A stretch of 64,000 bases of DNA from Lycocorax pyrrhopterus obiensis (GCA_014706295.1 JACSVZ010000037.1:4030001-4094000), one strand, 5' to 3'. Shown: positions 12,501 through 27,500, numbered from the stretch's first letter. Notes: a model not told the origin generated them from the letters alone. Made by a program: numbers and translations.

Positions 12501-15500
12501 CCCCGAGTGCCACATCCACACGTCACCTGAACACCTCCAGGGGTGGTGACTCCACCACTGCCCTGAGCAGCCTCCTCCAAAGCTTTCCCTCAAGAAATTT
12601 TTCCTGACATTGAACCCAAACCTCCCCTGGCACAACTTGAGGCCATTCCTTACAGTTTCTTAATTTAAGAAACGAACCAGAGCACCTCGAACACCAACTC
12701 TAACCAACAGGAATTAGAGCTTCTACATCTCATCTTTTCTTCTGATGGGAATGAGAGGAACCCTTTGCATTTCTGGAATGCCACAGGTCTCAAAGAATTC
12801 CAGCAATGCTGCTCAAGCCCAGCAGTTTCTCTGCAAAGCAAACAATATTGAAACCTGTTCTGACATCCAGGGTCAGCTGAGCCCCACGGACTCGAGCAGG
12901 GTCATAGGGAAAAATGGATCTGTGGCCAGTTTGGCTTTTGGAGCTGTGCAGGGCAAGAGGCTTTGGAAAACTGTTAATGATGAGATCGGAGACTCAGCTG
13001 TGAAAGCAAAGTCTGGGAGCTGCCCAGGGCTGATGTACAGACACCACAAACTCCTCTTGGGCATATGGGGGCACTGAGGATGTTATTTAAGTTTTCACCC
13101 TCCAAAGCCATTCCCGAAGGGTGTCAGGTGTGGTGTCCCCTCTGGATCTGGGGTTCGCTTACACACTCAACAGAATGACTGACAAAAAAAATGTGGACAA
13201 ATCCACAAGCAGACAGATTTTCAGAAAAGGCCTAAATTAGCACAGAGAGAGATCCAGCTCTGATTTGGAAGGACAGGGATCACTCAGTATAAAAACTGAC
13301 AGAAATCCCAGATTTTCCCCTCAACTTTTATTTATAATCGAAGGATCCTGCAATCAACAAGCAGATCTTGTTTTATTTATTCCAGAGCCTCACTTGTTGA
13401 CTTCTGCACATTTGCCACCAGCCCATCCCTCCCCACACTCCCTTCCTGATACCCAGAGGGTCCCAGGGCAGGATCCCACAGGAACATTTCCGTTTTCACA
13501 CCGTGGAGCTGCAACCAGGGGAACAACCCAAAACCAGCCAGGTAGCACTAGAAACCCAAACAATCCCACTCCCAGAGGAGCTGGCAGGCCAGCAGCAGCA
13601 TGGGGAACCTCTGATTAATGAAATTACAAATCAAATCATGCTCTCTGCAAGGCCTTTCTGCTTCACTTGGCACCAGCCCTGGGGACATTTCCCTCCTGTG
13701 CTGGCGCAAGCTCCTTTAACACAGACCACTGGATTTGAGAACAACACAGGGCTGGGACCTCCGAAGGGCTTCAGCACCACCATGAAATCCTTTCCACATT
13801 CATCTTTAGCCAGAATATTAAAAACCTTCCTACAGCTGAAGTGTAACACAAACAGAAAAAACAACAGGAAAATGAACGGACAGGGGAGCGGAAGGGAGAG
13901 GAGGGAAAACACAAGCACAGGGCAGCAGGAGGTGCCCCAGCCTCACCTGCTGCTGCCAGCCCCACGTCCAGGGTGTTCCTCTTGAACTCGCAGCGGCTCT
14001 GGGTCTCTGGCATAACGAGCTGGCGGCTCTGGTGCAGGTTGGAGATGATGGTGGAGAGGTCGCTGTCGCGGCTGCAGCAGAGCACAGAAACCCCACGTTA
14101 AGGAAATCCCATCTGCCCCCCCAGAATTGATTTTCCCCCGTGTGAGCACATCTGGGAGAGGCTTTTGTGTGCTCCAGCCCCGCTGGATTGCAGGAGAGGG
14201 CCCCCCTCCCTCCCACCCACGGGGTGCCTCCGTAACCTCTCCTCGGTTTTGGGGAGTGCAGAGCCCTTCCCAAGCTTCCCTCTCATTTCCCATCAAGGAC
14301 CCTGCAGCTGCCAGAGCTGCTGATTCCAGCCCTGCCAGATATAACTTGCGTGGGCCAGGACTCACATCTAGGATGGAAAAACTGAAAGTGTAGGAATTGG
14401 CAGATCTGCTCCAGAATTAATAGGAAACTTGAACTGAAATAACTGATAGTTTTCTATCAGTTGCCACCCTTCTATTCTTCAAAACCTAAGTTTTTCCATT
14501 CCATCACTGCTGGGACAAAAGGCTTTTAGATTTGATTGAATAATGGTTTTTCTCTTTAGAAAGAGACCCACCACGAGCCCGGACGGCAGCGCTACTCAGA
14601 GCTGAGGGGACAGATTTATTTACAAAACCCATTTTCAACTCTCCCCTCCAACAGATCCTGAAACAATGCTCTTCCTTCTGGGAAAAGAGACTGTGTTAGA
14701 GCAATTCAGCATTATTTTGCCTGTTCTCCTTGCATCACACTGCTGCTAACTAGGCTGGTTTAGTCCTTTCTTTCTGTTTTTTTTCCTTCTATGGAGAAGG
14801 AGAACACAAAAACCAACTCACTGGAGCAGATACTGCAGCTCAGATACCTCATCAAATGCTTTTGCTGGCGAACCACTCTCCAGTTGCAAAGTATTTCCGA
14901 ATAAATGATCTCCAAACAGTGAGGAGGAAGAACAAGGTAGAACCCACGGCAGGAGCTGGCAGTGCTGGAACATCTCCGTTTTGTTTGTTTGCAGGAGATG
15001 CTGAACTCCCCATCCTCCCAGCACCAGGGGAGCTACTCTGCCTCCTGCCCTCTCTCTAAAGGGAAGATGACAGCCAGGAGAGCCAGAGCCACGTGGGGAA
15101 AACGACTCAAACCAGCGATATTGCCCTCCCTGCCCAGCCGCAGCTCCCTCCCGTGCCCAAGCCCCCGGCCCGTGCTGCTGTGCCAGCACAGCTCCCACCC
15201 ACCGGGGTGTCCTCACCTGGGCCCGGCAGGGCAGCCCGGAGGGTGCATTATCTGCAGAATTACCGGGCAATGATCTGCCTTAAATATCCCCCCGCCCCCC
15301 CACTGCCGCTCCCCCCGCTCCCGGAGCAGATCCCGGTGCTCCCAGCGCCCAGCCGGGGCTGCAGCAGGGGCTAATCTGTGTCTAGCTCGCTGCTAATCAG
15401 ATAAGTTTATGACAGAAAGTCTTTAGGTACTTTCAGCGGGCGTCTGGCTCCAGCTTTTCACGGGAGGCAGCAGACACAAACAGCCCCGCGGGTCCCCCCG

Positions 15501-18500
15501 GGATCCCCCATCCCTCAGGGGGATCAGCAGGGGAAGGGATGCTCGGATCCCAAAGCCTCTGAGCACCCATCGCATCTCCCCCCTAAAGCACCTCAGAGTG
15601 CTCCTTACGCAAGCATGAGGCTCATTACTTAAGCAAGCCCACAGGTGAGTGGGAAGCCCATTTCTCCTGTGCCAAGCAGTTTCGGGTCTTATCCTCTTTT
15701 AGCTGCCACCTTTAAGATGCATTATGCAAATATTTTGGTGTCTTAAGTCATTTATGGGATTAATGTGAAGTGATTATCAGTTCTTTTTAATCATGCCAAT
15801 CAATAAGTGGCTGTCAGGGACAGAGGACAAATGCAGATAAACGCTGCCATCAGCACAAGGCCCGGAAAGGGCGGAGGAGAGGAGCCAGGAGAGCAGGGAG
15901 TGGGAAGAGAAAAATGGGATAATTACATCTTTGCATTTGCACGGTGCCTTGCATCCCAATCGAGCCCAGAGCAGTGCTGGTGTGTAAACACGTTCAGCTA
16001 CGAGGAGGGATTGTTTCATCCACCAGGAAAATGCAACTCCCTCTCTCTGGAGCGGCTCCACAAAACTCAGAGAGTGCAGAACACTGGGACATATCCACTG
16101 AAAACAGAACCCAGGAGATCCCCATGGAAGGCAGCATCACCACACCAGAAGTGGTGTTTTCCTTTCCCCAAAATCTTGTGCTTACAGGAGATTTTCCATG
16201 GGTTTAGAACTAAAATCATGGTCAGAAAGGGGCATCAGCAAGTCCCAGCTCCACACAGGAGCAGACACCACACAGGGTCAGGGGCACGCTGCAGGCTCTG
16301 AACTCCACTCCGTTTAGCCACGGAATCAGGCAGAATCCCAGGAAAACACGACTTTGCTGGAAAGCAAACTGAACCCCAAGGTGACACTGAGAGGAAAGGG
16401 AAGATTCGAGATAAGGCAAACAGGCTCAGACAGCTTTTAACACATCAAACTCTCCCCAGGAGCTGCTCCTTGTGCCTTGGCCCAGGAGCTTTGGAGCAGA
16501 GGCTGCCGTGGTGTCCTGGGCTTGTTCTACACCTGGCACAAGGAGAGGTGGGGCAGAGCTGGGGCTCAGCCTTGGAAGGAGAAAAGGGAATGAATGGTAG
16601 CCAGAGGATTTTACGAAAAATTGGGATCTCTTTGTGCACAGCTGAAGGATTTCAGCATTTTCCTTAACTGCCCCAGCAAAGGCAGCTCCAGCAGCTGCAG
16701 TCACACCCCAGTCACTGCAGGCTCTAACAAGGGACACCCCTGCCCGAGGCTCAGACTCCGCTAATTCCTACAAGAGACCCCGCTGAACCTGCACAGAGCA
16801 AAGTCCAACCGACTGCTCTCGTCCCAGGGCCTCTTAATAAAGGTGAACTTGGGAGTCTCAGCTCTCCAGGTACTGCCCCAGCTCTCGGTGCTTGGGCTGG
16901 GAAGAATTTCTGCAACTCTCAGCGCTCACCTCTTTGTGCACACTCCCCACCACAACTGCAGCACTGCAGCTGCATCCCCAGCCCCGAATTTTGTGCTGGT
17001 CCAGCAGGACAGAGGACACTGCACTGCCACAGGCTCGGGGAGGTGCACCTGGATCATCTTTAAGGTCCCTTCCAACCCAGCCACTCCACAGTTCTTCACT
17101 CCCACCTGTCAGCTGCGGAATTGTGTTCCCACCTCCGGTAAAAGAGGCCCTGTCCAGCATTTCTCCAAAGCCACCTCGCAGGCTTACAGGGAATACAGCA
17201 GGCAGAGGAATATCCAGCTTGTGGGACCTCCTGCAAGATCCAGGATGTCCCTCTGGGGATCCCAACAAAGCCCTGTTCCTGCAGGACCTGGAAGGAGCCA
17301 CATGGAGGGGGTTGGAGAGGGCTGGTCCTGCCCATGCAGAGGATTCCGTCCGGTGTGCCCAGGGCAGGAATTCCCTCCAGGAGCTCCCCTGCAGCCCCAG
17401 CAGGGCCCTGCCCTGTGCTGAGCTGGGCCTGAGCCCTGCAGGTGCCCTGGTGCAGCCCAGCCCTGCCTCAGGCACTCCCAAGCTGATTAAAGTCTGAGCC
17501 CTGCCACTGCCATAATATTGTATCCTAAAAACCGGATTAGGGAAGGGGGCTCCAGGGAGATCCAGAGCTCCTGAAAGGTCAGGGAGGAGACAAAGAGCCT
17601 CCTGGAGGGCTGCAGGTTGCCATGGCAACGCCCAGTTTGGGAATTCAGGGTCTGGGGACCTGCAAGAACACAGGTGTGGGAGAACATGATCTGAGCATGG
17701 ATGGATGGATGGATGGAGGGATGGATGGATGGATGGATGGATGGATGGATGGATGGATGGATGGAGGGATGGACTCCTGAACTTACCCAGGACTCCAGAG
17801 GGCACATGGCTGGTGGGCCACATCCAGATTTCCTTTCCAACTGGGAAGTGACTCCCTGTTCCTGACAGCCTCCCAAGACCTTTCTTCTGGGATCTGGCTC
17901 CCACCCCTGCCTGGCCAGGCTGAGGCACCAGGCACCCAGCAATGCCTGGGCCTGATTTCTGGGAACACTCATCTCTCCTGGAGCAGCATCTGCACCGTGA
18001 GCCTCTGACTGGCCATGACTGAAGCCACCAGCTCCAAGGCTCCTTCTGCTCCTCTCTTGTGCCCTGTCCCTGTGCTGGACCCTCACCCAATCCCTCTTCT
18101 CCATCCCAGTCCCTCACAGCTGCTGGCAGCATCTCCCAGCCCGCTCTGAGCCAGCACTCTGGGATGCAGTGACTTCAGGAGGGGATGGGACAAACGGGGC
18201 AGCCCCCAGGCCCTTGGCCCCTTTGGCTCCTGGCCCATGAGCCAGGGTGGGCACAGAGGTGCTGACAGATGTCCCCGAGGGCCACACGCCACCCCCAGAC
18301 CCGGGAGAGGTGGCAGCTCCCAGCGCCTGCTCAGCCAGAGCCAGACTGGGAGCAACGCCTTTTAAATGTGTTTCATTTACAGACATTAGCAGCAACTGCA
18401 TCTTTAACGAGGAGAAGGATGAGCAGACTAATGGCTGGAGACAATTAACCAACACATAAATCAGTGTCGGGGCTCTGCAGCGAGCGCAGGCAGCCAGGCG

Positions 18501-21500
18501 CCCGCGGGCCCAGCTGGCTGTGCCCGGCGCTGCTCAGAGTGACGGCAAAGAGCGACTGCAGAGGGGGAGGCAGGGGGCAGGGAGACTATTTGGTCCAAAT
18601 TTAAATAATTTTCAATAGTGGCTGCCTTTCAGTTTGCTGCAGCTCTCTCTCTCCGCAGTGAGGAGGCAACGGAGCAGTAACCTTGCTCCAAATGCCCCAT
18701 CCTCGCCAGGGGTGAGCCTGGAGGAGCCTCCCGGAGATTTCCCACCCTGCTGGCAGCCGGGGCTTGCTCTGCCCCTGCTCGGAGCCGCAAGGTCACTCAC
18801 AGAAACCTCCCAGTGCCTGGTACCAGGCAGGAAAAGTGCAGTCCCTGTGCAGAGGAGGAGTTCCACCCACGCTGCAGCTCCTCTCAGCAGCACCCACAGA
18901 AGCTGCTCCAGTGTTAGGATATTTGTGTCAGTTTGGAGCTCAAGCTGTCATTTTTCTGCTCCAGGCCTCCCCAGGATGTCAGGGACGCAGCTCTGGGCTG
19001 CTGCTGCTGCTCCATGGGGATGCACAGGGAGGGGGCACCAGACACCAGAGCCCACCTGGTCCTGCAGCCACAGAGCTCCAGAGAGAGCTGGGATAAAACC
19101 AGAGGGAGGCCCATTCCCAACAGACACAAAATTCCACAGATCCAGAAACTGCAAGAGAGCTGAGGGAATGGGGAATGAGCCCAGCACCACACAGACCGGG
19201 TAACTCTTTCCCTAATACTTAATCAAATCAAAGGAAAGCCGGGGAAACGCAGCCAAAAATCTCCAAAGGGATGCAAAGGAGGAGATTGGAAGACAAGAGA
19301 GACTCAGGAAGTAAAACGGGGAGGAAATAAAATAGAAAAATATTTCTTTTAAAATACATTTCACCGGCTCTCCATCCCCTTAACGATCACCCAGTAAGTG
19401 CAGGGATTATATTAAATTTTACTGATCAATACAGCGGCCATAAAACTGTCCCGACCCTCTGCCCCTCCCTCCAATAAAGAAAGAAAAAATCCAATATGCA
19501 AAAGCAGGAATGTCAGGGCTTGCAGGGGAGAAGACACGAGGGCAGTGATCAGGCCAGGGCAGGGGGAGCTGCCTGGCTGGACCCAGGGCTGGTTCCAGGA
19601 TGTGTTTCAGTGGCACCCCTGGCTCCGCTGACAGGTTCACATTGTTCACTCTGCTGTGGTTTCTCTCCCTGAACCCTCTGCTCCCACCCTGCCTGGCCAG
19701 GCTGGTGAACCAGGAATGATAGACAAGCTCCAAGGAGATGAGAAAATCACCAGAAGCTGCAGAAACACAAGGGATTGTCCCGTCTCTGTTGATCTCAGCA
19801 GCACAAAAGGCCAAGTTTCTGTGTCAGGAGCAGTGTCCCAGCCAGAGCCACCGGCTGCTGGAGGAAACGGCCTCAAGTTGCACCAGGGGAGGTTTAGATT
19901 GGGTATCAGGAAACATTTCCTACCCAAAACAAAGGAGTAAAGCCCTGAAGAGGCTGCCCAGGGATTCAGGAGCTGTGTGGATGGGGACATGTTCAGTGGT
20001 GGCCTTGGCAGGGCTGGGTCAGGGTTGGATGTGATGAGCTTGGAGGGCTTTTCCAGCCTGAAGGAGCCAGGACTCAGCAACAAGGAGAGGTGGCTCAGGG
20101 CTGCCCAAAGTGGAGCACACGCCCAGGGACGGGGGATGTAAATCAGTCAGGGACTGGGGAGGGAATAATGAGCTTTTTATGGAAGCCATTAAAGGGAGAA
20201 CCCAGATTGGTCCATAAATGCTGTTGCATCATTACAGCCCTGAGAAACAACCTTATGTAACAGCACAACTGTGGGACGGCAGGGCTGGTGCCACACAGGC
20301 ACTCAGAGGTGCTCAGATTTCCTAGTTAGCATTTTTTAAAAACTAATAACTGATTTCTAAAGAAACATCAGCACTCCAGTCCAACTCCTGGGAAAAACAC
20401 CTCTGTTGGTAAATGTGGGGGCTGTACAAGCAGCTGGAAGAGCTATTCCTGCTGCAGCCCCCACATAAAATGCCACCACTATCACTGCTTTTCCCTTAAC
20501 CTGCAGTGTCCAGCCTCCGTGGGCCATTTAATCACGGACTCATTGATTTTTGAGCCCCAGAAGGGACTGCTCTATCTCCCTGCTCTGACCTCCTGCACAG
20601 AACCTGTCAGAAAATCAGCCCCTGGTGCTCCCAGTTAATGGTGGCAGCTCAGAGTGGAAAAAATGTGTGAGTTGTGCCTCTGCTCAGCAGGAACAGAGAA
20701 CCCCCCCTCCCCACCCTGACCACGCCAAATCCAGTGCTCTGGGAATAGAATAATGTTTATTCCCAGGAACCGATGAATCCTCTCAGCTTCTTCCTTACTA
20801 GAACACAAAGCTTCCTGAGAAAATGGGAAAAAAACCCGTTTCACAAGCTCTGACTCTCACACACACACAGAGCAGCAAATCAGCGAAGGATTAACCACCC
20901 CCCAGCCCAGCAGAGCCAAGAGTCACCCCGGGGTAAGAAATTCTGCACAGTAACTTTCCCCTGAGCGTGCCTGGCCGTGCCCTGGCGTGGCCGCTGAGTG
21001 CCCGAGGTCCCTGGGCAGCCAGGCAAGGTCAGTGTCCCTGACCCCCAGCAGTAAAGCCAGGGTGACTGAGTCAGCAGAAAAGGCAGGGATGTGGATCAGG
21101 GAAAGCTGGGAAAGCCGCAGCTCAGCCCCAGCGTCCCCTCCTCCCTCTGCTCATCACCTTGCACAGAGCTCCAAACCCGCAGCATCCCCCGATCGTGACC
21201 TAAAGCTGGGCACGGCAGGATTGGGGTCAAGGATTTGCAGGCTCAGGTGACGGGGAAGGTGTGGGGGGAGCAGCAGGGGCCGTCCCCGCTGCACAGGAGC
21301 AGCGTGACCCCGGGCCGGCGCTGTCACCTCTCCTGCCGGCGCTGTCACCTCGGCCACAGCCGGGCCCGCGGCCCCGGGCAGCGCTGGGGGCAGCAGCAGG
21401 GCTGTGCAGCTCCGAGCAGCGCCGGGGCTCTGCCTCCTGCCCCAGCCTCTCCCCATCCCTCTGCCCGCACCCCGGGAGCTCCGGGGCAGCCCCAGATCGT

Positions 21501-24500
21501 CACTCCACGAACTGCAGCAGGGAACTCTCCCGGCGCTCCTGCTGCTCCCTCTCCACGCTTCCCAAACTCATCCCAGCTCCTCTGTTTGGTGCACGATCCT
21601 GGAGCGCACGCCGAGCTGGGACTGAGGTTTGTGCCCAGCGATGATTCAGACTGTCCCTGGCACCAGGAATCCAGCCTGGGACCTGCTGGAGCTCCTGGAA
21701 ATTCCCCCTGCCACAGGAGTGAGCTGTTCCCCATGGGAATTTCTCTAGACAGAAGCATCATTTCCAGCAGGCAAAGCTCAGGGGAAGCTGCCCCTCACTC
21801 CTTGGCCACCTCTGGTTGTATTTTTATTGCTCGGCCTTTTGGGTAACTTTTAAAACTTCGCCGTTGGTCAAAAACCCTTTTGGTCCCTCTCTGTCCCTCT
21901 CAGACATGAATATGACAGACAACAATTCACCAGCATCCCACCTCTGCCTCTCAGGTACCTCCGCCTCCTGAGGAGATGTCACCCACCACACACAGGAAAA
22001 AGGGAGAGAAAGAGTGAAATGAGGGAAAGGAAAAGAGGAGGGAGGGGTAAACAAGTTTTCCCAACTGGAGGGAGCAGAGAGGCCTGAACATCCCAACCCT
22101 ACCCATGGGCAGAACAGCCCTAAATCTCCCTGCAGACTGAGCCTGAAAAAACAAATTAATCATCCTGCAATGTCCCGAGCAAAATGCCCATAAAATTTCA
22201 TTAATGCTCATGACAGTTCATAAAAATGATCAGTAGGGCTGGCAACTCCAAAATAAGGTGGAAATAAGTATGAAGATGTTTTTACTGTAAGCCTGCTTTG
22301 TCATTCAGCTCAGCAAGCTCATAAATTAAAAAAAGATGGAATTACACCACCCTGAGAGATGGGGAGGAGAGAGATCCCTGAAGTTTTGGACTTGTCAGGG
22401 ACACACAAACAGATGTTTTGCTCAGCCAGTAAAAGGAATGTGCGGCTGACACAGCTGCTGGGCCTGATGGAGATGAGGGCTCTTTAAATATCCCAAATTC
22501 CCCTCATTTCCTCCACTCATCAAGCGCCCGCTTTGAGCTGATGAAATATTAAAATCCTCGGCTGAGCAGCTTTGATTGGGGCTGGAGCAGGAGGGGAGAC
22601 CCCGAGCAGAGGGAAGGGAGGATCCACAGGAGTCCCTCACATCACCGAGGTGTTCAGGACACGTCCAAATCACTCCAACCCCACAGAACGGTGTGAGGAG
22701 GGAGCTCAGAAAATCTCCAGCTCCAGGACCACGCCTTTGAAGCTTGGGATCCAAAAGCAGGTGGATGTGAATCCTTCTTTGATGACTGTATGAACTAAAA
22801 GCTGTCAGGAATCCTTCCCAAGCCTGTCTGTGTCTCAACAATACACAGAGGCCTTGAGATGCTCAGTTCATCCCGAATCCTTTAGGATGCCCTACACAAG
22901 GTCCACGAGACCCTGCTCCTCTGGGGATAAACATGGCCAGAATTACACTTAATAAACTTTCCCCCTTTTCTTGTAGGTATCTAACAGCTTTTTTCACCTT
23001 TGTTTGAAATACAACTTTAGCTTTAAATGAAAGTTATCAGCTCCCCATTCCCCTTTACCATTTGAATCTCTGCTAGTCCATAAATGGTCTCCTCTCCCTA
23101 CCCCATCCCTGCAGCCAAATAAATCTTCCCGGGAATGAATGCAAGAGCAGAAAGTGCTGCTAATGAAATGATGATGACATAATTAATTCAGATTAAGTAA
23201 CACTTTCCAGCACTCCACATTTTCTCCTTGTTTGGCCTTATCCCTACAGGAAAGGCAGAAGCCACTCAGGTACCTCTGCTGTGCCTGATTCCTTAAAATC
23301 CAGGATGAGGATTAAAGTATTTCCCTGAGCAGCCCATTCCCCAAACCCAGAGCAGAAATGAACTGGATGGGCTGAATGCAGCCTGACGTTGAATAAATGC
23401 CCTCCCCATACCAAGGCAAGCCATGGCTGACACATCCATGGTGTCTCACTGGAGACTTTTAAAGTCTTCCACAGAGTCAAGAGCCAGCTTTAAATTGACC
23501 CCCAGAGTCTCCAGGAGTTTTGGGAACAGCTCTGCAGGTCACACACAGCCGGGATCTCCCCAGTCTCCTCTGCCCTGAATTTCTCTGATGGGCAAAACCC
23601 AACTCGTTCAGCTCAACATCAGCTTTTCCAGCCGGGACCACGAGAGGAATCAGGGACTGCCAGAGGGTGAGGGCAGGTCCCATTTGGGGACACTCTGGTC
23701 CCTGTGCCGCTGCCTGCTTTCCCTGCTGTAGCTCCAAGGCTCTCATCTGACAAAGCCCAGCTCTGGCAGCAGCACCTGCTGAAGGCTGAGGCTGCTCAGG
23801 GGTCACATTCAGCCTCCAGCTGCTAAAAACTTCCTCTGACCTTTCCGTCCCTGTTTCAGCTCTCAGAGATTAGAAGGCAAAAGCTTACCAGGAAAAAAAA
23901 TAAAAATAGCCAGCCCCAAAGGCATCCTCTATCAATCCTGAAAGGGCAGGGCAGAGCAGCAGGATGCGGTGGCACTCGATAACGTCACCTGTGTCACACA
24001 GCAGAGCTCTCTGCTGACTCAGGAGCAGCCTTGACACCTTCACAAACAGCTGCTTTTCAATCCTCCCCTGCTCTCCTTTCCTCTCCCTGGGTGTCTTTCC
24101 AAAGGAAGGAGCTAAATCACTGATTTCCCCTTTTGTTTGCTTCTCCCATCTCATTTCCCAGGTATTCTGCATCTCCTCCTTCCCCTCAGCCTGATTTATG
24201 TTCGTTTTCCTCTTGCCTCCCCTGCTCCATTCCCACTTAAACACGATGTCCTAAGGGCTGCAGCTGCACCACACCGACCCAGCCTGCACATGCAACACTC
24301 CCCTTTGAGCACTGCTGCTTAAACCCAGTTCTGGCTGAGGGAGAGTTTGTGCCTGGCTTAAACCAAAGCCCAAAAAGGACGTTTTATTCAGATTTAAGCA
24401 CACGTGTCCACGTGCACAGGGACACACAGGCTCTTGGCCAAATGTCTCCTGTCTAAAACACATCCCAATCCCGTGGTGTCCAACCAGGAATGCTGGTTCA

Positions 24501-27500
24501 ATACCTCTGAAATCTCTGTTTAACCTCTGGCTGTTAAATGCATTTTATTTGCTCTGGGCAAATGCTGCCTTTGTTTTCCTTCCCTCTCCTACGCAGCCTT
24601 CACGTGGGATATACCTGGATACAGCATTCCCTGGCAGGCCCAGGAGGCTTGGAGTGTCCCCTCCAGAGGCTTTTTGTCCCTCTGGCAGCGAAGCGACTCT
24701 CCCCCACCCTCCTGCCTCCTCTCTGTCTGTGTTTTACTGCAGTGCAGGACTCTGGGGACAGAAATCCTGCCTGGGATGTCCTGCAGAACTCACTCCTGTG
24801 CTCAATGTCCACACGTGCCTCAGTTCCCTGCCCTGCTCTTTGTCTTTGCACAGCTTTAACCAAATTAAAACCATCTCCCTTTCCTGCAAGCCCCTCTTTA
24901 ACCAGGGCAGCAGCAAACAGCCCTGGGCTTCCCCAGAACCAGGGATGGCTTCATTGCACTGAGGGTGTCCTGGAATTCCCGGGTTATCCCACCCTGAGCT
25001 GCACCAGGACTGGCAGTAACACACCCTGGCCTCGGACCTGCTGCTCACTCCCCTCCCTGCAGCTCCCTCAGGACATCAGGTGGCACCGAAGGGAAGGAAA
25101 ATCCTTTTCCTGCCTGGAACTCCTCTTCATTCCCCGATTTATCTCCATGAGATGCCTCCCCTCATCAGGGTCATCCTGTCTGGCTGCTGAGAGTGGCAGA
25201 GACCAGCTCTGAACCTTTGTGTTTCAAAACTGGACAGGCTTAGCTTGACATAAAAGCAGAGCATCATTCACTGGCCACATTTCAGCCAATTATTCCAGGC
25301 ACGGTGAGTCCATACGAGAGAATTCAACCTTAAACAGGAAATTCTGGAGGAAAAGGAGCTGTAAACACAAACCCAAACCTGTACCGACTTCAAAGCTTAA
25401 AAGGGAAAGGAGCAAAGCACCTGGCAAGGCACAGAGAGATCCCAATCTCCTTTCCAGGACAATTCCCCGATCCTCAGTCTCTGGTTCTTTGTCTAGGGAA
25501 TGATTTGTACCCAATTAAATGGCTTTTTATCCAGGGCAGTGCCTCCAGCAATCCTGAGGTGGCTGAATCCAATGGATCCAGGTATCCTCTGACAACTTGA
25601 AAGGAAGATCAAAGACAAACTCGTGCAAAGGGGGAGGGAAATTCAGGGGGCAGCTGCCAGCCCTGCCTGATTTCAGGTTCCGTGGTGGCTCTGTGCACCC
25701 TGGGGCATCTCAGGGATCTCCTGCCACAGTCTGGGGGTGACCCAGGAAACTCCCCCGTGCTCAGCCGTGCAGGGCACTGATAAAAAAGGTCAGCTAAACC
25801 TTTTTGCCAGCCCATGGTAGATTTGAGATCTGTTTTACAGGGCTCTGTGGCAATTCGGGCCACTTAAATACATAAAATCTTTTTCTGTACTGCCATATAA
25901 ACACAAAATCCTTCTTCTGCCACACAGCATAACGGGTTTTTTCCTTCTAAATGGGCTGGATGGGCAGCCTTTGACAGCTGGACTCATCAGGAAAAGAAAA
26001 CTTCTGTTCCCAAGGGGAATTACTGAGGTTCCTTCCAGGACAGAGCTAAACTGAAGGGAACAGTCAAGTTGAGGAAGCCCAGGAAATGTATTTGCCATAA
26101 AAATCAGACCATTATTTTTATTCTATGCACTGCAAATTCAGAATTATTCTTTTTAAGACAGGGATTTTAATTTCCAAAGGTGCTGGCACCCTCAGCTGCC
26201 ATTGTGCAGAATCACTGCTCACAGGGCCATTAATTAAGGCACTGTCAGCACTTCCATCCCAAACCTCTGCCTTTTAGGAGTTTATAACTCAGCCATAAAA
26301 CTCTGCTCTGGGATGAAATTTATCATGCCTGGAAGGAATCCATCCTTTTGTATTTGAGAATCCCAAAAGCTTCGAGCAGCAAACCAGGGGTTTTATTCTA
26401 AGGGCTGCCTTTCATAAACCTGGTTTTATGGGTGCTGGCTGAGCTGGGCCTGCTGCACCACCCACTGCGGGGTGGGGTTTGTGCTCTTAACGCTGGAAAA
26501 TTCACAAATTACGGGAGTTGATGGTTCAGAGCCACAGTCTGTGCTTAGTGAAATACCAGAGAATTCCACTGCCCTCACTGTTCCCTGCTGGAGTGTGAAT
26601 CCACAGGGATTTCCCACCTCCATTGCCATGGCCAAGGTTTATTCACACTCCAGTGGTCAGTGAAAGACATGGACACGGCCCTCTGCTCCACCAGCAGCAG
26701 TATTTTCCCTTTTTCCCATCTCCAACTGAACAGGCTCACACAAAACACCAAAAATTCCTTTTAGCAAAACTGAAAGTTCTGACTGGGCTGCTCTTTGCCA
26801 GCAGATCCCACGGAGCAGATCCCGATTTCCACAGCACCCAGGTGTGGATGGAGCACTCACAGACCCTCACTCTGCACTGCCCTGCCCTCATCTGCCTTCT
26901 CCTGTTCTCTGCTTTCTCCTCCCCCAGAAGTTTCAGAGCTGCTCAGATTTATTGTTCTCATCCTAGAAAAGGAGCAGTGTTCCACAGCTCAAGGGCTGCA
27001 TCCTGATCTGGCAATCCAGTATCAAAGAGACCTTTCAAAATCCCAACTTTCAGTGCAAATTTCTGCAGCTGGATTTTTAAATTATTAGAAGAGTTTGTGA
27101 GCGCTGGCAGCACATGGAGATAATGCACCAAGCCCAGGGTATCACCTGACCCAGAGGCCACAGAGGAATATTCATGTTTGCAACTGGAGAGCTTCAATTT
27201 ATGAATTTCCACCTTCTTGGGACCAGAGTGAACACATCAAAACTGGGCTTTCCTTACAAGTCTCATCAATTCTCTCTTCCAGTGTAAAAGGGACTGATTA
27301 CCCCACAACTTCCCCAAAATAAAAACAAAAGAGAGGGTGTGTGGGAAGGGGAGAATGAGGAACAAAGGGAGGAAGGAAAAGCCCCCCAGCACTGACAGCA
27401 ATGTTCATTCACATCCACCAGCATCCAGTAACAAATCAGAAACTCTCAGCCTACCAGACAGAGAGGTGCCCCAAAATGGTACCTGCAAGAGGTCTCTCGG

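Larger units (their letters stand above)
593..13946 (-). other. SAMD11 intron 5 (13.4 kb)
   Basis: The intron runs from donor GTGAGG to acceptor CTCCTAG. It holds CR1 remnants at 6770-6877, 8905-8975 and 12420-12660, a CT-rich tract at 1040-1112, a CT/CA tract at 681-714, a (GT)n at 7588-7610 within a purine-rich stretch, and a 10-bp tandem repeat at 2551-2580. AT-rich segments occur at 6.42-6.61, 7.18-7.46 and 9.4-9.6 kb. No nested gene is recognised. Confidence 0.88.
14072..27482 (-). other. SAMD11 intron 4 (13.4 kb)
   Basis: The intron runs from donor GTACCA to acceptor CTGCAG. It contains CR1 pieces at 17045-17097 and 19885-20075 and a GGAT microsatellite at 17696-17772. AT-rich, motif-dense segments lie at 15.6-15.8, 18.35-18.68, 22.18-22.35, 23.13-23.2 and 26.1-26.3 kb. 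No nested gene is seen. Confidence 0.88.

Noticed and set aside
16858..18132. A 424-codon open frame on the minus strand
   Set aside because: It crosses a GGAT microsatellite and a CR1 fragment, has low-complexity composition and matches no known family. It is a chance open frame in GC-rich intron DNA.
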